NCBI GenBank assembly: GCA_958510875.1
Contig: CAUEHT010000004.1
Location: 663,354-727,353 of the forward strand
Direction: 5' to 3'
Source: Endomychus coccineus
Taxonomy: Eukaryota > Arthropoda > Insecta > Coleoptera > Endomychidae
DNA: 64,000 nucleotides
Position numbers and translations under genes: made by a program. Shown here piece by piece: positions 11,821 through 20,897 of this stretch (the first letter of the stretch is position 1; every line of letters starts with the position of its first letter). Under the pieces are notes generated by a model, which searched no databases, was not told the origin of the DNA, and worked only from the letters and a program-made list of their open reading frames with translations.

Positions 11821-12596
11821 TAGTTATTCTTTCATAAAATTAAATTTCTAAGCCGTTGAATAGAGAATAAAAATTTCCATCAAATGAGCCATACAACAAA
11901 GACTGGTTGAAAATAAAAGTTTTTATACAAAATGATTATTCAAAAAAGTTACAGAAATATTAGACGTTTCTGTTGTTTACTAAAATAAGTAAATGAATAA
12001 TGTTGAGAAGAATGAGTTTTTTAGTTCAGTTAAAAAATTCCTTATTAGTTCAGAAATTTTTCTAAAAACATTCTTTTAAAATGATTTCACATCCAAAAAA
12101 TTTGTTCGAATTTCATGTTTTCATTTTGTTTGTTTCATAGAAATAAAGCTATATTGTCAAAATTTTTGTTTTGTAATTACCATTTCTTTGATCCTAGAAA
12201 TTATAGATTTGCGTAATCTGCCTTATTTCCTTGTATTGAGTCGTTTAATCATGTGAATGATACAAACTCTTCCATTAAACACTCATAAGCTAGGTGGCAA
12301 CATTGCAAAGTCTAGTATCCACCGCAACATGAAACTAATATATATTTTGGGGCTCACATAGTCGATAAAATGTACAGAAAATATACATGAACGGTTCACT
12401 AAGTATTGCGATTTGAAAGGGACTATTATATATGTCATAGTGAAATCTCTGAAAATGTTTTGTAACTAATCCACAGTGACTACATCACTACATAACAGGT
12501 TTCTTCAAATACACTTTAATCTAAACTAATATATTTCGTCTCTTTCTGGTGGGCTCCAGAAGTACGCATATCAGAGGGGCTCCCAATGTATAGGTG

Positions 12597-12600
<4 letters not shown>
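11821..12600. repeat. Segment repeated inverted at 44881-45600
   Basis: Non-coding DNA ending in TTTCTGGTGGGCTCCAGAAG next to a (TA)n tract. It is nearly the reverse complement of 44881-45600, which also ends at a (TA)n tract. Together with the PLE D end, the inverted unit is about 1.2 kb. Confidence 0.8.

Positions 12601-12630
<30 letters not shown>
12601..12630. repeat. (TA)n tract
   Basis: About 15 TA dinucleotides separate the inverted 1.2-kb segment from the 3' terminus of PLE family A. Confidence 0.95.
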
Positions 12631-12633
<3 letters not shown>

Positions 12634-12684
12634 TTAGTTTATTTTTCTTGGGAGTAGCGGCTTATTGAAACACGTAGATTATTT

Positions 12685-12735
12685 ATACATCTTTACTAGT
12701 TTCGGGATTTAGATCCCATCATCAGAAGATAATTC
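12685..12735 (-). ncRNA. Hammerhead-like ribozyme, PLE family A
   Basis: On the minus strand: stem I ATCTT, core CTGATGA, one extra T, stem II GGGAT/ATCCC with loop CTAA, GAAA, a palindromic stem III segment (ACTAGT), A as the cleavage-site base, then AAGAT closing stem I. All hammerhead core bases are present. The single extra T before stem II and the very short stem III are the oddities. A palindromic stem III would favour action as a dimer, as proposed for short-stem-III hammerheads. An identical copy lies at 15648-15698. Confidence 0.65.
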
Positions 12736-13068
12736 ACTCTACAAAAATATATATTGTTTAATAATGACTAGTGTTGAAGCTTATGTTATTACTTTAAAAT
12801 TGTGAATCGTGAAAGACATGTATTATATATTATAAAATATGAGCAATGATTATTCTAACATGCAATATTCTTACTTGTACATACCTATGAAACACATTTA
12901 CAAACACTAATTGACATAACATAATATTATAGAGATCGGATAACCACTACTGTCACCTTTCATCGTTCAGTCTGAAATGATATGATTAATCAACCGTTGC
13001 GTTTTTGCTTTATTCTACAGGGTAATATCAAACTACCATCTGTTATAATTTAATGTTGTTTTAAATTA

Positions 13069-15417
13069 TTACATTATAATATTGTAAATATTTCCAAGCC
13101 CTTTGATGTCAGATCGGTCATTAATACTATTTATTTGTTTATTTATGTGTAACATCTCAAGTACTTCTCTGGCTTTTTGATTGTGTTCCACTGTTAAGAT
13201 TTTAACATCATTTAAATTGAATGTATGTTTAGTTTCAGTTTCGTGTTTTTTTAACGCTGTTACATTTTTCGAATACTTATGGCCTTTCATTCTTTCAGAA
13301 ATATATTGTGATGACTGTCCGATATATTTAGACGGACACTGAGTACATGATACTTCATAAACACTATGTGTTATTTTATCTTTGGGTATTTTAGCTTTTA
13401 ATTGGGTAAAAATTGACTTTAAATTGTTTTTACTTTTGTGTGCTACTGTAATATTGTATTTATTCAAAGTTTTATTAATTTTTTCCGATAAATTTTTCAC
13501 ATATGGAATTGAAATATATTTATTATTTTTGTCATTACTATTTTGTTTATTTATGTTTTCCGTTTTATTATAGAATCTATGAATTCGTTCTTTGAATATT
13601 TTGTTCATTAGATTTGTTGGGTATGAATTCTGTATTAATGTTTTTTTAGCTTTTTGTATACTTTCTTCTCGAAACTGTGCAGAAGTGAGTTTAATGGCTC
13701 TATCAGCTACACCTATTATTACACTCCTTCTATGATTTACTGGTGTAACAGAATTGAAATTTAAGTATCTACCTGAGAAAGTTGATTTGGTATACCAGGT
13801 AGTTAATATGTTTGTATCATTATTAATAAGCGTCATGTCTAGAAAATTTAATTTTTTATCAACTTCAATCTCTGATGTGAATTGTAATTCATTATGATAT
13901 TGATTGAATTTTTCTTTAATGTCTTCTATACAGTTTTCGGGACAACCTGTAATACAATCGTCAACAAAACGTTTAAAAAAGGGGAGGGGGTAGTTTAATT
14001 TTTTTATAACTGAAGTTTCAAGATCCTCCATTATTAGTTCTGCAATAACACTAGAAATAGGTGCCCCCATAGCACAGCCAGTTGTTTGTGAATAAAACAC
14101 ATCATGGTACTGAAAATAAGTTGAATTTAAAGTGAGATCCAAAGCTTTTAAAAACTCTTCTTGAGGTAAATCACTATGTTTTTTTATATCTGGCCATTTT
14201 TTGATAATTATGTTTCTAGCCAATTCAATGGGGATACTAGTGTAAAAGGATACGACGTCTAAACTAACTAGTTTTTGGTTGCTAGTGATTTCTACTTTAT
14301 TAATAAACTCTTTGAAATCCCATGAATCTTTAATATGATAGTCAGATTTGCCTAAAATAGGTGATATTGCGTCAGCAAGATATTTTGATAAATTATATAA
14401 CGGGCTTTGAACACATGAAACAATAGGTCTCAATGGAATACCTTCTTTATGTAGCTTTGGTAGTCCATAGATTTTTGGTGGTTGTGAATTATGTACCTTC
14501 AGTTTATTACATAAAGATTTAGGTAATATATTTTTCGTTTCCCATTCTTTTATTAATTTATTATTTTTCGTTTGTATAATATGTGTAGGGTTTGTCCGTA
14601 ATTTTTTGTATGTGTTTGTATCATTTAAGAGATTTGTCATTTTTTCATCATATTCATCCTTATCCATAATTACTGTCTTATTACTTTTATCAGGTTTGAG
14701 GACTATTATCTGTGGATTATTTTTGATAAACTGTTTCGTTGCATTAATATTTTTTCCCAATTCTTTTTCTGTTAATGTTCTACGAGTTGAACTTTTTTTA
14801 AAATTGTATATTATATTTGTTACTTTTGATCTTATTTCGTTTTGGCTTTCAGATGGTAGTTTATATATTACTGATTCAATTTGTGCAATTATATTTTCCA
14901 CAGGTATGTCTTTTTTGTTGTAATTATATCCATAATTATAACCTAAACCTAAAATATGTTTAACATCTTCAGGTATAACAGTGTTGGACAAATTCTGTAC
15001 CCACATATTGTTTTGATTGTTTAAACGGTTACTGTTATGTTGACTGTTGTTCTTTTTGGATTTAAGGTTGCTAATTTTATTTATTTGCCTGTTTTTAATT
15101 GAATTGAATTGTTTCTCTAATTGGTTATGTAAATTACTTAAATATTTATCCTTAATTTCATTAGGTTGTATTTCATTAATTTTATTTGATAGATTTGTTA
15201 CTTTTGACTTGAGATGATTTATAATTTTTGTTGTGTCATTTATTAATAAGTTCAACGTGGTGAACTGGAATCTGTTCAAATTGTGAGTTAATTTTCTTGA
15301 TAAATAGTGATCTGTAATGCTTATCTGATCAATGTTTATAGTTAAAAAGTTTGGGATCAATTCTTGCTTCTTGCAGTGAATTAAAAAAACTCTTCTGTTT
15401 TTTTGTTTGATTAACAA
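13069..15417 (-). CDS. PLE reverse transcriptase with GIY-YIG endonuclease, intact
   Basis: An uninterrupted 782-codon gene of the EN+ Penelope class. It would copy the element RNA at a nick made by its own endonuclease. Residues 1-100 match the basic PLE N-terminal region. RT core motifs run from about 240 to 540: LKPDKSNKTVIMDKDEYD (237-258), KIYGLPKLHKEGIPLRPIVS (315-334), VSLDVVSFYTSIPI (384-397), GCAMGAPISS (447-456) and the catalytic RFVDD (483-487). The GIY-YIG domain is at about 680-782, with VYEVSCTQC, KYIGQ (697-701), catalytic-type Arg in SERMKGH (709) and a Glu in AREVLEM. Length and order fit the family. There are no stops, so it may be recent and possibly competent. Confidence 0.95.
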   Translation of the reverse strand: MLIKQKNRRVFLIHCKKQELIPNFLTINIDQISITDHYLSRKLTHNLNRFQFTTLNLLINDTTKIINHLKSKVTNLSNKINEIQPNEIKDKYLSNLHNQLEKQFNSIKNRQINKISNLKSKKNNSQHNSNRLNNQNNMWVQNLSNTVIPEDVKHILGLGYNYGYNYNKKDIPVENIIAQIESVIYKLPSESQNEIRSKVTNIIYNFKKSSTRRTLTEKELGKNINATKQFIKNNPQIIVLKPDKSNKTVIMDKDEYDEKMTNLLNDTNTYKKLRTNPTHIIQTKNNKLIKEWETKNILPKSLCNKLKVHNSQPPKIYGLPKLHKEGIPLRPIVSCVQSPLYNLSKYLADAISPILGKSDYHIKDSWDFKEFINKVEITSNQKLVSLDVVSFYTSIPIELARNIIIKKWPDIKKHSDLPQEEFLKALDLTLNSTYFQYHDVFYSQTTGCAMGAPISSVIAELIMEDLETSVIKKLNYPLPFFKRFVDDCITGCPENCIEDIKEKFNQYHNELQFTSEIEVDKKLNFLDMTLINNDTNILTTWYTKSTFSGRYLNFNSVTPVNHRRSVIIGVADRAIKLTSAQFREESIQKAKKTLIQNSYPTNLMNKIFKERIHRFYNKTENINKQNSNDKNNKYISIPYVKNLSEKINKTLNKYNITVAHKSKNNLKSIFTQLKAKIPKDKITHSVYEVSCTQCPSKYIGQSSQYISERMKGHKYSKNVTALKKHETETKHTFNLNDVKILTVEHNQKAREVLEMLHINKQINSINDRSDIKGLGNIYNIIM

Positions 15418-15647
15418 TTTCTGAACTTTGATAATTCTTTGATCATCATAGCTGCTCTGGAACCATATATATTTTCGAGAGTTTGTGAATTTGGTATTAT
15501 ATTATCCATTTCACTTAGATGTTGATTTGTCTTCTTTTTTCACCCAGAAGATTATACTTATTTCATTTATATTTTCTTTGCCGTTTTATTAACTTATTTA
15601 GTTTATTTTTCTTGGGAGTAGCGGCTTATTGAAACACGTAGATTATT

Positions 15648-15698
15648 TATACATCTTTACTAGTTTCGGGATTTAGATCCCATCATCAGAAGATAATT
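15648..15698 (-). ncRNA. Hammerhead-like ribozyme, second PLE family A copy
   Basis: Same fold and sequence as 12685-12735. It falls at the junction between the truncated and full copies, where a self-cleaving RNA would separate tandem transcripts. Confidence 0.6.
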
Positions 15699-16032
15699 CA
15701 CTCTACAAAAATATGTATTGTTTAATAATGACTAGTGTTGAAGCTTATGTTATTACTTTAAAATTGTGAATCGTGAAAGACATGTATTATATATTATAAA
15801 ATATGAGCAATGATTATTCTAACATGCAATATTCTTACTTGTACATACCTATGAAACACATTTACAAACACTAATTGACATAACATAATATTATAGAGAT
15901 CGGATAACCACTACTGTCACCTTTCATCGTTCAGTCTGAAATGATATGATTAATCAACCGTTGCGTTTTTGCTTTATTCTACAGGGTAATATCAAACTAC
16001 CACCTGTTATAATTTAATGTTGTTTTAAATTA

Positions 16033-17627
16033 TTACATTATAATATTGTAAATATTTCCAAGCCCTTTGATGTCAGATCGGTCATTAATACTATTTATTT
16101 GTTTATTTATGTGTAACATCTCAAGTACTTCTCTGGCTTTTTGATTGTGTTCCACTGTTAAGATTTTAACATCATTTGAATTGAATGTATGTTTAGTTTC
16201 AGTTTCGTGTTTTTTTAACGCTGTTACATTTTTCGAATACTTATGGCCTTTCATTCTTTCAGAAATATATTGTGATGACTGTCCGATATATTTAGACGGA
16301 CACTGAGTACATGATACTTCATAAACACTATGTGTTATTTTATCTTTGGGTATTTTAGCTTTTAATTGGGTAAAAATTGACTTTAAATTGTTTTTACTTT
16401 TGTGTGCTACTGTAATATTGTATTTATTCAAAGTTTTATTAATTTTTTCCGATAAATTTTTCACATACGGAATTGAAATATATTTATTATTTTTGTCATT
16501 ACTATTTTGTTTATTTATGTTTTCCGTTTTATTACAGAATCTATGAATTCGTTCTTTGAATATTTTGTTTATTAGATTTGTTGGGTATGAATTCTGTATT
16601 AATGTTTTTTTAGCTTTTTGTATACTCTCTTCTCGAAACTGTGCAGAAGTGAGTTTAATGGCTCTATCAGCTACACCTATTATTACACTCCTTCTATGAT
16701 TTACTGGTGTAACAGAATTGAAATTTAAGTATCTACCTGAGAAAGTTATTTGGTATACCAGGTAGTTAATATGTTTGTATCATTATTAATTAGCGTCATG
16801 TCTAGAAAATTTAATTTTTTATTAACTTCAATCTCTGATGTGAATTGTAATTCATTATGATATTGATTGAATTTTTCTTTAATGTCTTCTATACAGTTTT
16901 CGGGACAACCTGTAATACAATCGTCAACAAAACGTTTAAAAAAGGGGAGGGGGTAGTTTAATTTTTTTATAACTGAAGTTTCAAGATCCTCCATTATTAG
17001 TTCTGCAATAACACTAGAAATAGGTGCCCCCATAGCACAGCCAGTTGTTTGTGAATAAAACACATCATGGTACTGAAAATAAGTTGAATTTAAAGTGAGA
17101 TCCAAAGCTTTTAAAAACTCTTCTTGAGGTAAATCACTATGTTTTTTTATATCTGGCCATTTTTTGATAATTATGTTTCTAGCCAATTCAATGGGGATAC
17201 TAGTGTATAAGGATACGACGTCTAAACTAACTAGTTTTTGGTTGCTAGTGATTTCTACTTTATTAATAAACTCTTTGAAATCCCATGAATCTTTAATGTG
17301 ATAGTCAGATTTGCCTAAAATAGGTGATATTGCGTCAGCAAGATATTTTGATAAATTATATAACGGGCTTTGAACACATGAAACAATAGGTCTCAATGGA
17401 ATACCTTCTTTATGTAGCTTTGGTAGTCCATAGATTTTTGGTGGTTGTGAATTATGTACCTTCAGTTTATTACATAAGGATTTAGGTAATATATTTTTTG
17501 TTTCCCATTCTTTTATTAGTTTATTATTTTTCGTTTGTATAATATGTGTAGGGTTTGTCCGTAATTTTTTGTATGTGTTTGTATCATTTAAGAGATTTGT
17601 CATTTTTTCATCATATTCATCCTTATA
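16033..17627 (-). pseudogene. PLE RT/GIY-YIG, truncated and frameshifted copy
   Basis: The RT part (16746-17627) keeps the KIYGLPKLHKEGIPLRPIVS and FVDD motifs and is cut at its N-terminus. A one-base deletion near 16747 (GTTATTTGG where the intact copy has GTTGATTTGG) shifts the frame just after the TWYTK codons. The GIY-YIG part (16033-16464) is open in the other frame. It is otherwise almost identical to 13069-14660, so the duplication is young. Confidence 0.9.
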
Positions 17628-17639
17628 TATATATATATC

Positions 17640-18305
17640 TATTTGTTCAAGAAAATTATATCGTAAACAGCTCGCAGAACTTCCTAGATTTCCATTCCTC
17701 AATGAAACTTGGCTACAGATAGTAGAATTCTACCGATGTTTTAAGATATTCTATATGGTAGTGGACGCAATAATGTTAGTCATATATGCTGAAATGTATA
17801 ATGTTAGTTCATCGATCCTTCGCCAGAGGTACGAAAAAAGTATACATTTTACAACCGTAGCATGTTATTGCTTCCGAAACGTGGCAACATCACAGTCGTT
17901 TACTGGACTGGGTTTCTATATTTGTGTTACAGTTCAGTTTCATTTGTTTCATCATTCAACGGAAGGCAAAGCTATTGTAGCTTCCAGTGAATATGACGAG
18001 TCGCAGTGATAAAATATTGAGTTTGTGCTATAACAGAAACTACTACGACTCATTCATAACTTCTAGTTTGATGTATTGTAAATATTGAAATAATCGCACC
18101 GAAACGCAAACATTTGATTAGTTAAATGACAACTCCTTACTTTGAGAATGTCATAAAGTGGTGAAACGATTTGTCAGCATTAATTTTAAATTGAGTTTTG
18201 AGGAAATTTTAATTTAATTCTACAACAATCTAAAGTAATACATAATCTAATGATGTTACTGTTCATTTTATTCTGAGCGTACGTATTACCATGTCTTGCT
18301 TATTG
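17640..18305. other. Unassigned DNA with a 112-codon hydrophobic open stretch
   Basis: Between the PLE break and the BEL element. One plus-strand frame is open from the PLE antisense through 18009 and encodes a hydrophobic stretch (FYMVVDAIMLVIYAEMYNVS). Hydrophobic helices like this occur in insect chemoreceptors, but nothing diagnostic is present and no splice sites are clear. Treat as unassigned. Confidence 0.25.
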
Positions 18306-18310
18306 GTTAG

Positions 18311-18698
18311 TGTTTAGACCTTTCGCTTGTCCCAATGGCAACGGTCATTTTATTGCATCTCAGGGCAGTTACATACCATAAAATATATTTTTCAGTTTCT
18401 AGGAAGGCAACCTTGTTGTGTCGATCCTTTTAGATTTAAAACACCATTTTTATTGTTAAAATTAGTCGTAGTTTCTCAACCCCATTTCATATTTCATTTT
18501 TATTCCTATTTAAAAAGTCAGTATCGAAACAGCCTTGTAACCAGTAACTTAGCAACTTGTACATATTATAAAACTACTGTCAATAAATTATTGAATATAA
18601 AAAGACGAGAAGTTTAATTAAAGAAGATACTCAACAAACAAATTTACTAGACTAGGTTCTCGACCACACAAATTAACAGTGGATTATCGGTCACAACA
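18311..18698 (+). repeat. BEL/Pao 5' LTR
   Basis: 388 bp, starting TGTTTAGACC and ending TCACAACA. It is nearly identical to the 3' LTR but lacks a few bases near its end (ATCGGTCACAACA against ATCGAACCGGTCACAACA). Confidence 0.93.
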
Positions 18699-18699
18699 T

Positions 18700-18719
18700 T
18701 TTGGTCCTTCGATACCGGA
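18700..18719 (+). promoter_or_regulatory. Primer binding site, tRNA-Tyr-like
   Basis: Just inside the 5' LTR is TTGGTCCTTCGATACCGG. Its TGGTCCTTCGA part is complementary to the 3' end (TCGAAGGACCA) expected of a metazoan tRNA-Tyr. The primer identity is inferred from memory of that tRNA. Confidence 0.6.
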
Positions 18720-19079
18720 TATGGCTAGTTAAGCTTATCATTGAAATAAATAAGTGTTTCTTTGATGATTGACTAAGTGCAAGTTGGTAGTGCTACGAAA
18801 TATATTGACTTTCTTTAGATTCGGATTTCGTGTCCCATCGGGTTAATACAGTGCCATTTATATCACATCGCCTTAACATAGGAGATTCATCTCATATAAG
18901 ACAACAAAGTCTTCATCAAACATCAAAACATCAGGTCCAGGATATACGCAGGTTAGTAGTCGCCTTCCTAACAATTGTTATCCTGACTATTTTCTAATTC
19001 GAGTAAATTGCTCGAGTGTCAAATTTGCCAAGCATATTATTTGATAGTATTTTATCAGGTAAATTGAGTACTCAGTGAA

Positions 19080-20897
19080 ATGACTGAGTCCGTTGAATTT
19101 AAAGCTTTAATTTCGACCCGTGGGAAGTTGAAGTCAGCTTTGTCTCGTTTTAAAACTTTTTGTCAAGGTCCCAATATTGCAAACATTAGTTTAATCGAAT
19201 TGAAACGTCGTTTGGCTAAAATTGAACCGTTATACGATGAAATTCAGAAGGTTCAAGATGATATCGAGGATCTTGACAGTGATGAGATTCAAGAAATAGA
19301 GCGGAAATCATTTGAGGATTTGTTCTTCAAAATGACCAGTCTGGCAGAGGGTCTCATTCTAGAAAGGACAGATGACATTGTTCAAGGTTCAAATGATGGT
19401 ACCGCAAACCTTATAAATTCCAACCATACGCCTAAAAGTCGGCTTCCAGAATTAAAACTTCCTGAATTCGGTGGAAAGTACGAACAATGGCAAACATTTT
19501 ATGAAACATTCAATCCTCTCATTCATAACGATCAACATATAACCACTATCCAAAAATTTCATTACCTCAAATGTTCTCTAAAGGAAGAGGCAGCTAATTT
19601 AATTGAAACGTTACCATTGGTAGCTGACAGTTACGAAATTGCTCGAGAACTGTTAAAGTCGCGGTACGATAATAAACGGCTGATGATATCGAATCATGTA
19701 AAGGCATTGTTTAACTTACCAGCGGTCACAAAAGATTCTGCAACTTCATTGCGAAAACTAATCGATGGTGCAAATCTACATTTGAAGGTACTTAAATCAT
19801 TAACTTTACCCACCGATCAGTGGGATACATTAATTATTCATTTATTGACATCTAAATTTGATTATGTGACAAAACGCGAATGGGAAATAAAAAACACCGT
19901 AGATATCCCCACATTCAATCAAATTTCAGATTTTTTGATTAGTCGATGTCAATTACTCGAGTCAATGGAATCAGGTAGAGCTCCGAATAGAGGTGACAAT
20001 TATTTATGGCATGAGGCTAATAAATCGAATATTAAAAGAGGTAAGAATTTAGTTTCCTCACACGTTACCTCCACCTATAACACTTCATGTAAATTATGCA
20101 AAGAATCACATTTTTTGCATCAATGCAAAACATTCTTGCAATTACCAGTTTCATCTCGAATAAACGAAATGAATCGTTTGAAGTTATGCTTAAATTGCTT
20201 ACGCCCTAATCATAAAGCAAGTAGCTGCTTTTATAAAAATAGATGCCAAACGTGCAAAGGGTCCCATCATACTTTGTTACATGTAGCAACCAAAGAATAT
20301 TCTAGTGACACTACTGTTATAAATGCAGGTACATACGGTAGCAGTTCAAATTATGCTGGTCCTAGTGGGTCAGTGATAAATCATTTATATAGTGGTGAAA
20401 CGAAGATACGAGTTTTATCGATCACAGCAGTTGTCTGTGTGAAGGATAATTTTCAGAAATATCACAAAATGAGAGCACTTCTGGATATGGGCAGTCAGTC
20501 TAATTTTATTTATGAAGCTGCCTGTAATAAATTAGGACTTACCTTAAAGGCGATAAGTGTACCTATAACAGGAATTAGTCAAACATCCACAAATATTACA
20601 CGTATGGCAGAAATACACTTTAAATCACAATATAATTCATTTAAATCTTCACTGGCGTGTCTTGTGCTACCAAGAATTACGCAAAATTTACCTCAAATTA
20701 GTTTCGATTCCAATGAATTAAAAATACCCTCAGGCTTACAATTGGCAGATCCTGAATTCCATAAATCTAGCCCAATTGATATTTTATTTGGAGCACAACT
20801 GTTTTGGGAATTTCTTTGCGAAGGTAGAATAAAATTAGGAAAAAATAATCCTGTCTTGCAGAAAACTCACTTAGGTTGGGTGCTTGGGCTACTATGA
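19080..20897 (+). CDS. BEL/Pao Gag and aspartic protease, 605 codons
   Basis: Starts at the ATG after the leader (GTGAAATGACTGAG). The N-terminal coiled region is followed at about residues 120-300 by the DUF1759-type Gag core (LPELKLPEFGGKYEQWQTFY). Cysteine clusters at about 337-350 (CKLCKESHFLHQC) and 370-400 (CLNCLRPNHKASSC, CQTCKGSHHTLLH) are zinc knuckles. A retropepsin-like DUF1758 region begins at about 467, with LLDMGSQSNF in the place of the usual D(S/T)G. The frame ends in LGWVLGLL followed by TGA. The BEL polyprotein normally continues here, and the sequence does continue in another frame, so a frameshift near 20885 separates it from Pol. Gag itself appears complete. Confidence 0.93.
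   Translation: MTESVEFKALISTRGKLKSALSRFKTFCQGPNIANISLIELKRRLAKIEPLYDEIQKVQDDIEDLDSDEIQEIERKSFEDLFFKMTSLAEGLILERTDDIVQGSNDGTANLINSNHTPKSRLPELKLPEFGGKYEQWQTFYETFNPLIHNDQHITTIQKFHYLKCSLKEEAANLIETLPLVADSYEIARELLKSRYDNKRLMISNHVKALFNLPAVTKDSATSLRKLIDGANLHLKVLKSLTLPTDQWDTLIIHLLTSKFDYVTKREWEIKNTVDIPTFNQISDFLISRCQLLESMESGRAPNRGDNYLWHEANKSNIKRGKNLVSSHVTSTYNTSCKLCKESHFLHQCKTFLQLPVSSRINEMNRLKLCLNCLRPNHKASSCFYKNRCQTCKGSHHTLLHVATKEYSSDTTVINAGTYGSSSNYAGPSGSVINHLYSGETKIRVLSITAVVCVKDNFQKYHKMRALLDMGSQSNFIYEAACNKLGLTLKAISVPITGISQTSTNITRMAEIHFKSQYNSFKSSLACLVLPRITQNLPQISFDSNELKIPSGLQLADPEFHKSSPIDILFGAQLFWEFLCEGRIKLGKNNPVLQKTHLGWVLGLL

Larger units (their letters stand above)
12632..15594 (-). mobile_element. Full-length Penelope-like element, family A
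   Basis: The unit boundaries come from a direct repeat: the string TTTATTTTTCTTGGGAGTAG occurs at about 12640 and again about 2963 bp away near 15602. The unit contains one intact gene on the minus strand (13069-15417), a short leader (15418-15594) and a 3' region with a hammerhead-like fold. A 5'-truncated copy lies directly upstream in the sense of transcription, the usual tandem arrangement of PLEs that produces LTR-like terminal repeats. Confidence 0.9.
15595..17627 (-). mobile_element. 5'-truncated PLE family A copy in direct tandem
   Basis: Repeats the 3' two-thirds of the full element (12632-14660) at a spacing of about 2964 bp with few differences. It is cut at a short (AT)n run at 17626-17640, within the codons for KDEYDEKM. 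It lies upstream of the full copy in the transcription direction and so would supply its promoter-bearing terminal repeat. Confidence 0.9.

Noticed and set aside
13382..13573. Plus-strand ORFs inside the PLE genes (also 14606-14923 and 16346-16546)
   Set aside because: Antisense shadows of the PLE coding region.
18327..18617. 96-codon ORFs inside both BEL LTRs
   Set aside because: Present identically in the two LTRs (also 24496-24786). LTR non-coding sequence, no domain.
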